From the NCBI RefSeq assembly GCF_018449435.1, contig NZ_JAHCMU010000003.1, positions 186,001 to 250,000 of the forward strand: a stretch of 64,000 nt of DNA. The letters run 5' to 3'. A program made the position numbers and the translations under genes. The notes beneath the pieces were generated by a model that worked only from the letters and a program-made list of their open reading frames with translations, had not been told where the DNA came from and did no database searches. How positions within the stretch are numbered: position 1 is the stretch's first letter; every line of letters starts with the position of its first letter. This DNA is from Flagellimonas sp. 389. GTDB lineage: Bacteria; Bacteroidota; Bacteroidia; Flavobacteriales; Flavobacteriaceae. Positions 53,102 through 63,492 of the stretch are shown one piece after another.

Positions 53102-53548
53102 CTAATTCTTACTTTGTTTAATTGGTGCATTTGCGACAATATTGGACAATACTATGTGTGTTCTACATTCTCCGTACACTATTAGTTCATCAATAAATTT
53201 TTCCAAATGGGCTTGATCCTTTAACACTACCTCCATGATGATGTTCTCGTTACCAGTAATCCGATAGCAGTTGACCACTTCTTGAAACGATTTTACTTTG
53301 TTAAGAAATGGTTTGAGCTTGCCCATAAAGGCACGAAGCATAATGATCGCTTTTAACTGATGCCCTGCCAAAGCATAAGAAACGGTAGTACCATATCCTT
53401 CTATCAATCCCAAGTCTTCCATTTTTTTTACGCGCTCTGCTATAGCTGGTGGGGTAAGCCCAACTTTACGCCCAATATTTGCAAAAGACTCTCTAGCATC
53501 TTGCTGTAGATAGCCCAGAATTTTCCAATTTAAATCATCTATTTTCAT
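53102..53548 (-). CDS. Lrp/AsnC family transcriptional regulator
   Basis: A 148-residue regulator. Helix-turn-helix at about 1-50 (DDLNWKILGYLQQDARESFANIGRKVGLTPPAIAERVKKMEDLGLI) and the amino-acid-binding RAM domain (about 65-145; CYRITGNENIIMEVVLKDQAHLEKFIDEL). It likely senses an amino acid and controls metabolic or transport genes; targets are unknown. Single gene, divergent from the 53673 gene. Confidence 0.93.
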   Translation of the reverse strand: MKIDDLNWKILGYLQQDARESFANIGRKVGLTPPAIAERVKKMEDLGLIEGYGTTVSYALAGHQLKAIIMLRAFMGKLKPFLNKVKSFQEVVNCYRITGNENIIMEVVLKDQAHLEKFIDELIVYGECRTHIVLSNIVANAPIKQSKN

Positions 53549-53672
53549 ATTTAAAGTGATTTATCGTTAATACCTAACATTCAATAGTAAATAATCATTT
53601 TCTATTTTAAAAACAAATTTACATTATCTATTTCATATGTAATTTTAACTTTCTAAACTGTCTTGAAAAGAA

Positions 53673-54074
53673 ATGGAAAGGAGTTCTTTAAATTCTCTTG
53701 TAATATATAGAAAATCACTAGCGCTTAGAGATTTAAGCGAAGCTGTGGCTTCTTACTTTTCCCGAAATAAAGAAGCATTGTCCTTACGGAATTATCAAAG
53801 CTTTCGGGATGATATTTCCAAGTCCCTGCGTACCGATGCAATTTTAATCACCAAAGAGGTAGAACAAGCTGCTTTAAGTAGTTCTTATTCCGTAAAAATG
53901 GAAAGCCTTACCTTTATCAACATCATGACACGTAATATTTTAGCATATTGCAACGGTCTTGAAAGAGATGGTGTAAAAGAAAAAGAATACCTCAATCTTT
54001 TACGAAAGGAAATCAAACTGTTTAGGTCTTCTTTCAAAAAATGGAGAAAGTCCTTTAAAAACGGAAACGACTAA
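53673..54074 (+). CDS. hypothetical all-helical protein (four-helix-bundle-like)
   Basis: A 133-residue basic protein without signal peptide or membrane helix. The start, SLVIYRKSLALRDLSEAVASYFSRN, resembles the first helix of four-helix-bundle (Avd-like) proteins, and the rest alternates long helices ending in a Lys-rich tail (SSFKKWRKSFKNGND). The similarity is weak and function is not recognised. It is divergent from the Lrp gene. Confidence 0.6.
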   Translation: MERSSLNSLVIYRKSLALRDLSEAVASYFSRNKEALSLRNYQSFRDDISKSLRTDAILITKEVEQAALSSSYSVKMESLTFINIMTRNILAYCNGLERDGVKEKEYLNLLRKEIKLFRSSFKKWRKSFKNGND

Positions 54075-54093
54075 CTATTTTCCTATCTAAATC

Positions 54094-57000
54094 CTACATG
54101 TTACGCCTATACTGCCCACCCACCTGAAACAGTGCGTTGGTAATTTGTCCCAATGAAGCGTATTTGGTTACCTCCATAAGTTTTTCAAATAGATTTTCAT
54201 TGTTTACAGCCGCTTCTTGAAGCTCTTTTAATTGGGCTTTGGTTTCCGTTTCATTCCTAGAATGTAGGTTTTCTAAAATGACTATCTGATTCTTCTTTTC
54301 TTCCTCGGTTGCCCGTATGACTTCTGCAGGAAGTACGGTTGGCGATCCTTTAGAACTTAAAAAGGTGTTCACCCCAATAATTGGATATTCCCCAGTATGC
54401 TTTAAGGTTTCATAATGCAAACTTTCTTCCTGTATTTTGGAACGTTGGTACATGGTTTCCATTGCCCCCAAAACTCCACCACGTTCCGTTATTCTATCAA
54501 ACTCTACTAGCACTGCCTCTTCTACCAAATCCGTAAGTTCTTCAATGATAAAAGAACCTTGGATAGGATTTTCATTCTTGGCCAATCCTAGTTCTTTATT
54601 AATGATCAATTGAATGGCCATGGCCCTTCGTACGGATTCTTCTGTAGGGGTCGTAATAGCTTCATCGTAGGCATTGGTGTGGAGTGAATTACAATTATCG
54701 TAAATGGCATACAACGCCTGCAAGGTGGTGCGTATATCATTAAAATCAATTTCTTGGGCATGCAAACTTCTACCAGATGTTTGTATATGATATTTTAACA
54801 TCTGGGCACGTGAATCGGCGCCATACTTTTCCTTCATTGCCTTTGCCCATAAGCGTCTAGCTACTCTTCCAATTACTGCATATTCAGGGTCCACTCCGTT
54901 TGAGAAAAAGAACGAAAGGTTAGGACCAAATTTATTAATGTCCATTCCCCTACTTAAATAATATTCTACATACGTAAACCCATTGGAGAGTGTAAAGGCT
55001 AGCTGTGTGATAGGATTTGCTCCTGCTTCGGCAATATGGTATCCAGAAATTGAGACCGAATAAAAGTTACGTACGAGATTATCAATAAAATATTCTTGTA
55101 CATCGCCCATTAATCGCAATGCAAATTCCGTGGAAAAAATACAGGTATTCTGTGCCTGGTCTTCTTTTAAAATATCTGCCTGTACCGTTCCCCTTACCTG
55201 ATTTAGTGTATCTTTTTTAATCTGGCTGTAAATATCTTTGGGCAGAACTTGATCTCCCGTCACCCCCAAAAGCATAAGTCCCAATCCATTATTTCCATCG
55301 GGAAGCGCCCCAGAATATGAAGGTCTATCACTATCTTTCTTTTTGAAGATTGAAGTTATTTTTTTCTCAACTTCTTTTTCCAATCCATTTTCCCTGATGT
55401 ATTTTTCACAGTTTTGGTCAATGGCGGCATTCATAAAAAACGCCAATAACATAGGTGCAGGACCATTAATGGTCATACTTACAGAGGTCATTGGGTCGCT
55501 CAGATCAAACCCGGAATATAGTTTTTTGGCATCGTCCAAACAGCAAATAGAGACTCCCGCATTTCCAATTTTACCATAAATATCTGGTCTATGGTCTGGA
55601 TCATTACCATATAGAGTTACAGAATCAAATGCCGTGGATAGGCGCTTTGCCGGCATATCCAAACTTACATAATGGAAACGTCTGTTGGTTCGCTCTGGTC
55701 CACCTTCACCAGCAAACATCCTGGTAGGATCTTCCCCCACTCTTTTGAACGGGTACAATCCGGAAGTATACGGAAACTCCCCCGGAACATTTTCCTGTAA
55801 GCTCCATCTAAGGATATCTCCCCAAGCTTGATACTTAGGCAATGCTACCTTAGGTATTTTACTATGCGAAAGTGATGTTGTATGGGTTTCGATATGCACT
55901 TCCTTACCTCTCACCTTAAAGGTGTATTGCTCGGATTTATACTGATTCACTTTGTTTTGCCATTTTAAAATGGTTCCCCAATTGTGGGGGTCAAGGTTCA
56001 TTTTAACTTTATCAAACTGTGCCAACAATAATTTTACAAATACGATTTCGTCATCTTGTACCTGTTTCAAGATGGCATCGGCATCAAGTCCTGGTTTTAC
56101 CAGATAGGATTGCTCATTTATGTTTGGAATAATGGATAAAATCGTTTGATGGATACCAAACAATTTTTGTGCTACAATAACTTGTTGATCAACCTTTTTG
56201 TCATACGCCCTATTACTTTCCGATATTTCAGAAAGATATCTTGTTCTTGCGGGTGGAATAACAAAGACCTTTTCTGTAAGCTCATTGGAAACTTTAAAAT
56301 TGGATTCCAGTTTTGCTCCTGCTTTATCGGTCAAAGTTTCCATAACAATTTTATAGAGCCTGTTCATTCCAGGGTCGTTAAATTGCGAAGCAATGGTTCC
56401 AAAAACAGGCAAATCGTTCTGATCAATATCCCATAATCCCTGGTTTCGCATGTATTGTTTTTTTACATCGCGCAACGCATCCAAAGCACCTCTTTTATCA
56501 AACTTATTGATAGCTACAACATCTGCAAAATCCAGCATGTCTATCTTTTCCAGCTGGGTTGCCGCACCAAATTCTGGAGTCATTACATATAGGGAAACAT
56601 CACTATGTTCCAGAATTTCAGTATCAGATTGACCAATACCAGAAGTTTCAAGTATGATTAAATCAAAATTGGCCGCTTTAAGTATTTGTACCGCTTCTGC
56701 CACATGTTTGGAAAGTGCAAGGTTTGAACGCCTGGTTGCCAATGAACGCATGTAAACGCGTGTATTGTTAATTGCGTTCATGCGGATTCTATCGCCCAAC
56801 AAGGCACCTCCCGTTTTTCTCTTGGAAGGGTCTACGGAAATAATGCCAATATGTTTATCTGAAAAATCACCTAAAAATCTACGGACAAGTTCATCCACTA
56901 AACTGGACTTTCCCGCTCCACCTGTTCCTGTTATCCCCAACACTGGTACTTTATTGGGATTCTTTTTGATAATAGCTTGATGATTTTCAAAAAGCTCGTG

Positions 57001-57540
57001 CTTGTTTTCTGCCAAGGATATTAATCGCGCAATGGCATTTACATCTTTCTCCTTTAGCAATTCTTCTAAACTTTTTCCTTTTGAAAGCTTCAAATCAGGT
57101 ACATCAGTATCGCAGCGCATTACCAAATCATTGATCATCCCTTGCAAGCCCAATTCACGGCCATCATCTGGAGAATAGATACGCTCAACCCCGTAATCCA
57201 TCAACGCTTTGATTTCCTCTGGAAGGATTACTCCACCGCCACCGCCAAAAATCTTGATATGTTCCGCACCTCTTTCTTTTAACAGGTCGTACATATATCT
57301 AAAATATTCATTGTGCCCGCCTTGATATGAGGTCATCGCAATTGCATTAGCATCTTCTTGCACTGCGCAATCGACAACTTCGGCGACACTTCTATCATGT
57401 CCTAAATGAATCACTTCAACCCCGGTCGATTGAATAATTCGACGCATAATATTAATTGCAGCATCGTGTCCATCGAACAAAGAAGCTGCGGTAACGATTC
57501 TAATCTTATTTTTGGGCTTGTAGGGCTTTATTTGTTCCAT
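54094..57540 (-). CDS. icmF: fused isobutyryl-CoA mutase (IcmF), adenosylcobalamin-dependent
   Basis: 1148 residues from ATG 57540. Order: B12-binding domain (about 15-145; [18 protein letters not shown] with the DxH cobalamin motif), a MeaI-type G-protein chaperone (about 190-410; P-loop [25 protein letters not shown]), and the mutase TIM barrel with its partner region (about 560-1148; [44 protein letters not shown]). IcmF interconverts isobutyryl- and n-butyryl-CoA; related substrates such as pivalyl-CoA are possible. No B12 riboswitch is visible upstream. Confidence 0.95.
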   Translation of the reverse strand: MEQIKPYKPKNKIRIVTAASLFDGHDAAINIMRRIIQSTGVEVIHLGHDRSVAEVVDCAVQEDANAIAMTSYQGGHNEYFRYMYDLLKERGAEHIKIFGGGGGVILPEEIKALMDYGVERIYSPDDGRELGLQGMINDLVMRCDTDVPDLKLSKGKSLEELLKEKDVNAIARLISLAENKHELFENHQAIIKKNPNKVPVLGITGTGGAGKSSLVDELVRRFLGDFSDKHIGIISVDPSKRKTGGALLGDRIRMNAINNTRVYMRSLATRRSNLALSKHVAEAVQILKAANFDLIILETSGIGQSDTEILEHSDVSLYVMTPEFGAATQLEKIDMLDFADVVAINKFDKRGALDALRDVKKQYMRNQGLWDIDQNDLPVFGTIASQFNDPGMNRLYKIVMETLTDKAGAKLESNFKVSNELTEKVFVIPPARTRYLSEISESNRAYDKKVDQQVIVAQKLFGIHQTILSIIPNINEQSYLVKPGLDADAILKQVQDDEIVFVKLLLAQFDKVKMNLDPHNWGTILKWQNKVNQYKSEQYTFKVRGKEVHIETHTTSLSHSKIPKVALPKYQAWGDILRWSLQENVPGEFPYTSGLYPFKRVGEDPTRMFAGEGGPERTNRRFHYVSLDMPAKRLSTAFDSVTLYGNDPDHRPDIYGKIGNAGVSICCLDDAKKLYSGFDLSDPMTSVSMTINGPAPMLLAFFMNAAIDQNCEKYIRENGLEKEVEKKITSIFKKKDSDRPSYSGALPDGNNGLGLMLLGVTGDQVLPKDIYSQIKKDTLNQVRGTVQADILKEDQAQNTCIFSTEFALRLMGDVQEYFIDNLVRNFYSVSISGYHIAEAGANPITQLAFTLSNGFTYVEYYLSRGMDINKFGPNLSFFFSNGVDPEYAVIGRVARRLWAKAMKEKYGADSRAQMLKYHIQTSGRSLHAQEIDFNDIRTTLQALYAIYDNCNSLHTNAYDEAITTPTEESVRRAMAIQLIINKELGLAKNENPIQGSFIIEELTDLVEEAVLVEFDRITERGGVLGAMETMYQRSKIQEESLHYETLKHTGEYPIIGVNTFLSSKGSPTVLPAEVIRATEEEKKNQIVILENLHSRNETETKAQLKELQEAAVNNENLFEKLMEVTKYASLGQITNALFQVGGQYRRNM

Positions 57541-57683
57541 TGGCAATAAAGGGTCTTATTTCACTATGCAATTTACAGAAAATGCAACATAAAATTGGTT
57601 TTGATTAGAATTTTATAAAAACTAAAGGTGCTTTGGGTTACTTTTTTTGAATATCATAATTTTATTGCGCTCAAACTACCCAT

Positions 57684-58532
57684 ATGAAACTAACTATCCT
57701 TATTCACTGCCCAGACCAATCGGGAATCATAAGTGCGGTAACGCGCTTCATCCACGAAAAAAAGGGAAACATTATTTATTTGGATCAGCATGTCGACAAG
57801 GAAGCTGGGGTATTCTTTATGCGATTGGAAAGTGAATTTAACGCTGATTTTAGTTTACTAAATTTTGAAGGTGGGTTTGAAGAACAATTGGCAAAAAAGT
57901 ATAACATGTATTGGAACATCTATTTGGAAGCGACAAAACCCAAAATGGCGATTTTTGTTTCTAAATACAATCATTGCATATATGACCTTTTAAGCCGCTA
58001 CAATTCAGGGGAACTTTCTGTTGATATTCCATTCATTTTAAGCAATCATCCAGATCTTGCGTATGTAGCTGATCAGTTTCATATTCCATATTATCATATT
58101 CCTGTAACCAAGGAAAACAAGGCATCTGCAGAAGATCAACAACTACATCTTTTAAAAGAACACAATGTTGATTTCATTGTGCTAGCCAGATATATGCAAA
58201 TCCTTTCGCCAAAAGTAATCGATGAATTTCCACAGCAAGTCATTAATATTCACCATTCCTTTTTACCTGCATTTGCCGGAGCCAAACCCTATCATGCCGC
58301 TTTTGAAAGAGGGGTCAAGATTATTGGTGCTACAAGTCATTATGTAACAGAAGCATTGGATGCAGGCCCCATCATAGCGCAAGATGTTGTCACGGTATCC
58401 CATTCGCATGCTATCAAGGATTTTATTGCAAAGGGAAGAGACTTGGAAAAAATCGTACTTTCCAGGGCGGTACAGCTTCATGTGGATAGAAAGACCATGG
58501 TCTATAATAACAAAACGGTTATATTTTCTTAA
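57684..58532 (+). CDS. purU: formyltetrahydrofolate deformylase
   Basis: A 282-residue cytosolic enzyme that hydrolyses 10-formyl-THF to THF and formate. An N-terminal ACT domain (about 1-75, TILIHCPDQSGIISAVTRFIHEKKGNI) precedes the formyltransferase fold (about 85-280), with IPFILSNHPDLAYVADQ, LARYMQILSP, VINIHHSFLPAFAGAKPYH (catalytic His) and GATSHYVTEALDAGPIIAQ. It is a single gene on the plus strand, 143 bases from icmF, which diverges from it. Confidence 0.94.
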   Translation: MKLTILIHCPDQSGIISAVTRFIHEKKGNIIYLDQHVDKEAGVFFMRLESEFNADFSLLNFEGGFEEQLAKKYNMYWNIYLEATKPKMAIFVSKYNHCIYDLLSRYNSGELSVDIPFILSNHPDLAYVADQFHIPYYHIPVTKENKASAEDQQLHLLKEHNVDFIVLARYMQILSPKVIDEFPQQVINIHHSFLPAFAGAKPYHAAFERGVKIIGATSHYVTEALDAGPIIAQDVVTVSHSHAIKDFIAKGRDLEKIVLSRAVQLHVDRKTMVYNNKTVIFS

Positions 58533-58601
58533 ATATATTCTGACAGCATTCAGTTTTCTCAGCTTATGTAGTAATTTCACCTCAACTATAAAAACAACAC
58601 T

Positions 58602-59306
58602 ATGAAACGATTTTTATTGGCGCTTTTAATTTTTCAGTTAGTTGGTTGTACAGAGTTACAACAAGTCGTTAACCAACTTCCACAAGGAACAACTGGCATT
58701 GGAAACGTAGAAATAGCGCAAGGTTTGCGAGATGCGCTTAACCTGGGAATAGATAAACAAGTAGACAAATTGGCCCTTAAGGACGGTTTCTTTAAAAATG
58801 AGCTTGTCAAAATTTTGCTTCCAGATGAACTTAAAAAAGTTGATAAAACACTTAGGGATGTCGGCTTGGGCAGTTTAGCCGATAAAGGGCTACAGATACT
58901 CAACCGAGCTGCGGAAGATGCCGTAAGTGAGGCTACACCAATTTTTGTGGATGCAGTAAAGGGAATTACGTTCAATGATGCCAAGCAAATTTTGTTGGGA
59001 AATGATAATGCCGCTACCAATTATTTGGAGCAATCCACAAAATCCAAGTTGTATGACAAATTCAACCCCATTATCGAAAAATCTTTTAAGAAAGTTGGAG
59101 CCGACCAAATTTGGAGCAACATCATTACCAAGTACAATAACCTTCCACTTACCAATAACGTAAATCCAGATTTAACAGATTATACAACACAAGAAGCATT
59201 AGAAGGTGTGTATACAATGATTGCTGTTGAGGAAAAAGAAATTAGAACAAAAATTTCTTCAAGAACCACAGATCTACTGAGAAAAGTTTTCGCACTACAA
59301 GATTAG
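58602..59306 (+). CDS. DUF4197 lipoprotein
   Basis: 234 residues. Signal peptide with a lipobox-like FQLVGC (about 11-16). The body is helical: IAQGLRDALNLGIDKQVDKLALKDGFFKNELVKILLPDELKKVDKTL and RAAEDAVSEATPIFVDAVKGITFNDAKQILLGNDNAATNYLEQSTK match DUF4197. It is periplasm-facing. No enzymatic residues are evident. Function unknown. Confidence 0.88.
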   Translation: MKRFLLALLIFQLVGCTELQQVVNQLPQGTTGIGNVEIAQGLRDALNLGIDKQVDKLALKDGFFKNELVKILLPDELKKVDKTLRDVGLGSLADKGLQILNRAAEDAVSEATPIFVDAVKGITFNDAKQILLGNDNAATNYLEQSTKSKLYDKFNPIIEKSFKKVGADQIWSNIITKYNNLPLTNNVNPDLTDYTTQEALEGVYTMIAVEEKEIRTKISSRTTDLLRKVFALQD

Positions 59307-59663
59307 CCAAAGATTTTTCCTACGCACAATATTCGTGAATTTTATGCGTTCTAAACTCAAGAAAACAAGACAATTATAACAAAATCCTAAAGTTTAATTA
59401 ACCTCGGTACAGTGGTTAAAATAGAATTTTGTAAAAGATTATCTGAGTTAGCATTTTTTTGAGTTAGTTAGTTTAAAACCGGTGTTAGCACCGGTTTTTT
59501 CTTTTACCCTATTTTAACTTCTGAAGCATTTTTTATCTAAAAAGTAGCCTTTAAGCATTATAAAAAAGGTAAGTTCTTATCGGAGTTTACTTTTTTTAAG
59601 ATTTCATTAACAAATCGTTTTTTGTAATTCACTAATTTCAAGGGAGTTAATTCATCAATCAAA
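59307..59663. other. 357-base interval with a distant terminator; possible small RNA gene
   Basis: No coding frame of substance is seen. A 6-bp inverted repeat TTAACC/GGTTAA (59398-59419) and a perfect terminator at 59475-59500 lie far (about 170 bases) past the DUF4197 stop. Either the DUF4197 transcript has a long 3' UTR, or a short RNA is made from here. No clean TAnnTTTG box precedes the hairpins, so the RNA is only a possibility. Confidence 0.35.
59475..59500 (+). terminator. rho-independent terminator
   Basis: AAAACCGGTG (59475-59484) pairs perfectly with CACCGGTTTT (59489-59498) across TTAG, followed by Ts. Confidence 0.93.
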
Positions 59664-61184
59664 ATGAGATGGTCAAAATTCTTTTTTTTCCTGTCTTTAA
59701 TCTGCTGTACATTCAATTCGATTGGAGTATATAGTTGTTATGAATCTGGTCAACCCAATACCATTTCGGTATATGATTCGCTGAAATGGGCCGACTATTA
59801 TTATAACATACAGCGATATAATAAAGCAATACCTATATATGAGAAAAATCTGGTCAATCCCGATGCAAAGAAAACGCATATTCTAAAAAGACTTGCGCTT
59901 AGTGAAGCTGCATTGAATCATGTGGATAGGTCTACCACCAATTTAACCAAATATCTACAACTGGAATTCAAACCAAATTTTTTGCTCAACGAAGGGTTTG
60001 ACCCTATACGTAAGGAACAAGGGTTTAAAAAGATATCGGACAAAGTGATACCCAAAGTGAACACTTGGTCATTATTTTATCTCTTTGTTGCCGTTGTAGG
60101 TTTCTATGTGGTACTTATTCTATGTTTGAATAAACAGATATATCGTTCATCCCGTTTTTTGATAGCTTCGTTTATATTTATTCACTCTTTGTTCATTCTG
60201 CATCTTAGCATAAATTCCGCAAACTATTTCTTTCAATATCCCCATACCTATTTAATGTCAACTTGGGCCATATTTTTGTACGGACCATTATTATATTTTT
60301 ATTTTAAGAAGACCACAACTGATTATACATTCAGGCCTATCGATATATTACACTTACTACCAAGCCTAGTACTTCTAACGTATCTTGTATTAAATGTTTA
60401 TACACTCACTGAGGAAAGCAAGATAACCTTGATGCTTTCCAGAATGCAAAATGGATTGGGGCCCCAAGATTCTAACAGGTTGGTCATCTTGGTCATCTTT
60501 AAAATCATTTCGTTAAGTGTGTATGGTTATTTTATTGGTAAAGTTTATAACGCGGGTAAAAACAATAAACTGCTTGACCTGAAAAGCCTTACCTGGCAAA
60601 AAAATGTATATCACATACATATATTGTATGTGTTTACGTATGCCGCATACGGCATAGTTATCATCAATGGTTACTCCAATGGTGTCCTTTTTGACATATC
60701 TGCGGCTACGATGGCATTTATGGTGCTATATGTAGGTTATTCAGCCAATATACAACCCGACGTGTTCAGCGGTATTTATGCCTATAAGAATAGATTGTTT
60801 CCAAAGTATGAGAAATCTGGTCTAACACCTAGTCTATCGGACGAACTAAAAGAAAACCTACTACATCTTTTTGCCATTGAAAAAATCTACAAGGAAAATA
60901 ATATAAGCCTGGACATGGTTGCAAAACGCCTAAATACTACAAGACATAATGCATCTCAAATTATCAACGAACATTTTAATGTTAGTTTTCATGAATTTGT
61001 CAATATATACAGGATAAGAGAGGCCAAACAATTACTTATGGACAATGAGTCCCATAAGTTGAACATTATCCATGTGGCCTATGAAGTAGGCTATAACAAT
61101 AAAGTAACTTTTAATAAGGCTTTTAAGAAGGACACAGAACTTACACCTTCAGAATTTCAAAAAGCAGTTGCAAGGACATCTTGA
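59664..61184 (+). CDS. membrane-bound AraC-family regulator with extracytoplasmic TPR-like domain
   Basis: 506 residues. A hydrophobic N-terminus (about 5-25) and a short extracytoplasmic helical part (about 35-125; YYNIQRYNKAIPIYEKNL, TPR-like) lead into about seven membrane helices (about 135-365). A cytosolic AraC helix-turn-helix follows (about 400-500), with ISLDMVAKRLNTTRHNASQIIN and IIHVAYEVGYNNKVTFNKAFKKDTELTPSEF. The design lets an external signal reach a DNA-binding domain in one polypeptide. Ligand and targets are unknown. Confidence 0.85.
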   Translation: MRWSKFFFFLSLICCTFNSIGVYSCYESGQPNTISVYDSLKWADYYYNIQRYNKAIPIYEKNLVNPDAKKTHILKRLALSEAALNHVDRSTTNLTKYLQLEFKPNFLLNEGFDPIRKEQGFKKISDKVIPKVNTWSLFYLFVAVVGFYVVLILCLNKQIYRSSRFLIASFIFIHSLFILHLSINSANYFFQYPHTYLMSTWAIFLYGPLLYFYFKKTTTDYTFRPIDILHLLPSLVLLTYLVLNVYTLTEESKITLMLSRMQNGLGPQDSNRLVILVIFKIISLSVYGYFIGKVYNAGKNNKLLDLKSLTWQKNVYHIHILYVFTYAAYGIVIINGYSNGVLFDISAATMAFMVLYVGYSANIQPDVFSGIYAYKNRLFPKYEKSGLTPSLSDELKENLLHLFAIEKIYKENNISLDMVAKRLNTTRHNASQIINEHFNVSFHEFVNIYRIREAKQLLMDNESHKLNIIHVAYEVGYNNKVTFNKAFKKDTELTPSEFQKAVARTS

Positions 61185-61412
61185 CAAACATCATAGCACT
61201 GAAAAAGGGTAAAGGTTTATCAGATGTTGCTCTTTTCGTTTTTTATCCATCTATTTTTAAGACAGAAAACAGCTCGCTAGGCAATAGTAAGACATTTATG
61301 GTCTCAACTTTAAGGAATGATTGAATTAGTCAGCAATACTACCCTTTACCTAAGAGCTGTTTTATTTTTTCACAGATTCTTAAAAAAGAAAAGGTGACAC
61401 TACCATTTGTAA

Positions 61413-62195
61413 CTATTCAACATTTTTAAGGTAGGTGATTACTCTTTCGTTAAAGACTGTTGGTTTTTCAACATTGACAACATGGCCACAATCCTCGATA
61501 ACGAACAAAGTAGACTCTACATGAGAGTTAACAACTTTCTTTATAGTAGGAAGAAATAGATAATCTTCACCTCCCATGATATAAAACGTTGGTATTTTGA
61601 TATCGACCGCTCTAAAAAAACGTAACAGCGGATTAATTTCCGAAGTCAACTTAAACCATCTGATAAATTCCTTTTGATATAGTTTTTTAGCTTCTCTCAC
61701 AAATAAGGAGCGGGACTCCCTATGATTTTTATTCGGCATAATTACGAACGCGAAAAACTTATACAACCAAATATATGGTACAATGGATTTGAATATAACC
61801 CCCAAACGCATTAGAACTTGAGACCTTAGGTTAAGCTTCATTATAGCTCCGCCCATGACCATACTAACCACTCTATTGGAATATTTTTCTGCTAAATTTC
61901 GTATTAAAATGGTCCCTAACGATATTCCAATAAAATGGGATTTCTCAATCTTTTCATGGTCCAATACCTCGATGATGTCTGCAGTAATGGAGTCAAAGGT
62001 ATATTTGTCGCTGAACGCATCCTTTATGTTCGGCTTGGAATTTCCATGACCTCTCAAATCCAACAAAAGTATATTGAAATGTTTTTTAAAGTCTCTTAAT
62101 TGTTTGTACCAAATAGTAGAACTACCTCCTGCACCGTGTACGAAGGTTACCCAATCTTTTGATGTTTCATGTCTGTATGCCGTGTAGTGTAGCAA
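61413..62195 (-). CDS. alpha/beta-hydrolase (TTG start)
   Basis: A 260-residue cytosolic hydrolase. VTFVHGAGGSSTIWYKQLRDF is the oxyanion region, LLLDLRGHGNSKP follows, SHFIGISLGTILIR has the nucleophile Ser (GxSxG, about residue 94), MGGEDYLF carries the acid, and DCGHVVNVEKP carries the His. The triad is complete. The start is TTG 62195; no ATG is available in frame upstream of the motifs. Substrate unknown; ester or thioester are both possible. Confidence 0.9.
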   Translation of the reverse strand: MLHYTAYRHETSKDWVTFVHGAGGSSTIWYKQLRDFKKHFNILLLDLRGHGNSKPNIKDAFSDKYTFDSITADIIEVLDHEKIEKSHFIGISLGTILIRNLAEKYSNRVVSMVMGGAIMKLNLRSQVLMRLGVIFKSIVPYIWLYKFFAFVIMPNKNHRESRSLFVREAKKLYQKEFIRWFKLTSEINPLLRFFRAVDIKIPTFYIMGGEDYLFLPTIKKVVNSHVESTLFVIEDCGHVVNVEKPTVFNERVITYLKNVE

Positions 62196-62347
62196 AGATT
62201 GTTTTTTTATAAAAGTACGTTAATTTTTTACTTACAAAAGGTTAGATCAAAATGATGACAATCTCGATTTTGTTAAATTTTAGATAAAGTACCTGATTTC
62301 TAGGTGTGTAACGTGGCATTCCGTAGTCCATAGCTGGGTTTTCAACG

Positions 62348-62355
62348 TATCTTTG
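62348..62355 (+). promoter_or_regulatory. -7 box TATCTTTG for the 65-residue gene
   Basis: TATCTTTG fits TAnnTTTG and lies 17 bases before the ATG at 62373, giving a very short leader. The convergent pyrF stop is four bases past the gene. Confidence 0.45.
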
Positions 62356-62372
62356 TTATAACAAATCTTGTA

Positions 62373-62570
62373 ATGATGAGTGAGCAATATTGTAAAGTTG
62401 GAGCTGTGACTCCAATAACTAGCGGAAGTCAAGCGATATCAGTTTTAGAGTTTATGTATCAGAATTTTATGGAAAAAGCATCTGATGCAACACATATGGA
62501 CACTAATTTGAGAGAATTTTTCACCAAGAAAGCGCAGGGAATTAAAAAGACGTTGGAGAGCTTGGTATAA
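62373..62570 (+). CDS. 65-residue hypothetical protein
   Basis: A short, soluble, mostly helical protein (MMSEQYCKVGAV, then QAISVLEFMYQNFMEKASDA, ending FTKKAQGIKKTLESLV). ATG 62376 is an equally good start. A -7 box directly upstream and a tight fit against the pyrF stop support it as real, but coding evidence is limited. No family recognised. Confidence 0.5.
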   Translation: MMSEQYCKVGAVTPITSGSQAISVLEFMYQNFMEKASDATHMDTNLREFFTKKAQGIKKTLESLV

Positions 62571-62574
62571 CGAT

Positions 62575-63396
62575 TTAGTTCAAGTTATTCAATTCAATCT
62601 CCATTTCCTTTTGTATACTTTTAGCTTTTTCTGTAGCAGCATGCGCAAAATTATGGTCATGCGAAGCATATAGAATTCCTCTGGAAGAATTTACCAACAA
62701 CCCCACGTTTTCCGTAATACCGTATTTACAGACTTCCTGTAAGCTACCCCCTTGTGCGCCAATACCAGGGACCAATAAAAAGCTTTCTGGGATGATTTTT
62801 CGTATGTCTCCTAAGTAAGATGCTTTGGTAGCTCCTACCACGTACATTAACCTATCTGCATTCTTGTAATTTCTAGACGTTTCCAAAACCTCTTTATAGA
62901 GCTCATGTTTTCCTATACTCTTAGTTTGAAAATCAAAAGCCCCTTGATTGGATGTTAGTGCCAACAGAATCGTATGCTTATTGTCAAACGCTAAAAACGG
63001 TTCTACAGAATCCTTCCCCATATACGGCGCTATGGTGATCGAATCAAAATTCAATGTTTCAAAAAATGCCTTGGCGTATCTTGTGGACGTATTCCCAATA
63101 TCCCCTCGTTTTGCATCCGCAATTGTAAAAATATCGGGATGATTCTCGTTTAAGTACTCCATAGTGCGTTCGAGCGATTTCCATCCCTCAAGACCATACG
63201 CTTCATAAAATGCAATATTGGGCTTATAGGCAACACAATATTGGTGTGTAGCATCAATAATCGCTTTGTTGAATGAAAAAATTGGATCTTCTTCTTTAAG
63301 AAGATGTTGGGGTATTTTATCAAGGTCCGTATCCAGACCAACACATAAAAAGGACTTCTTTTGGTGAATCTGGGATATTAAATGGTCTATTTTCAT
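62575..63396 (-). CDS. pyrF: orotidine 5'-phosphate decarboxylase
   Basis: Decarboxylates OMP to UMP, the last step of UMP synthesis. At 273 residues it is of the longer PyrF type 2 form. LCVGLDTDLDKIPQHLL, IVDATH-like lead-in, ADAKRGDIGNTSTRYAKAFF (catalytic Lys and Asp), APYMGKDSVEPF and LLVPGIGAQGGSLQEV are present. It is downstream of prfA in the leftward direction, with a heptamer repeat between them. Confidence 0.94.
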   Translation of the reverse strand: MKIDHLISQIHQKKSFLCVGLDTDLDKIPQHLLKEEDPIFSFNKAIIDATHQYCVAYKPNIAFYEAYGLEGWKSLERTMEYLNENHPDIFTIADAKRGDIGNTSTRYAKAFFETLNFDSITIAPYMGKDSVEPFLAFDNKHTILLALTSNQGAFDFQTKSIGKHELYKEVLETSRNYKNADRLMYVVGATKASYLGDIRKIIPESFLLVPGIGAQGGSLQEVCKYGITENVGLLVNSSRGILYASHDHNFAHAATEKAKSIQKEMEIELNNLN

Positions 63397-63439
63397 TAAA
63401 ATTGGTTATCGACTGCGCTCGAACTGACAATCAACTTGG

Positions 63440-63488
63440 AACTACTAACTACTAACTACTAACTACTAACTACTAACTACTAACTACT
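63440..63488 (+). repeat. seven exact tandem copies of AACTACT
   Basis: Positions 63440-63488 hold seven identical 7-base units, AACTACT (AGTAGTT on the coding strand), in the gap between prfA and pyrF. The spacing is exact and the array is followed by AAAATTAAA. Such arrays change length by slippage, and here would move the distance between the prfA stop and the pyrF start in steps of 7 bases. Confidence 0.95.
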
Positions 63489-63492
63489 AAAA

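Noticed and set aside
57541..57683. Cobalamin riboswitch ahead of icmF
   Set aside because: The divergent gap is only 143 bases and shows no B12-box or the needed folds.
63440..63488. Short repeat array as a possible CRISPR
   Set aside because: Units are 7 bases with no spacers; it is a simple tandem repeat.
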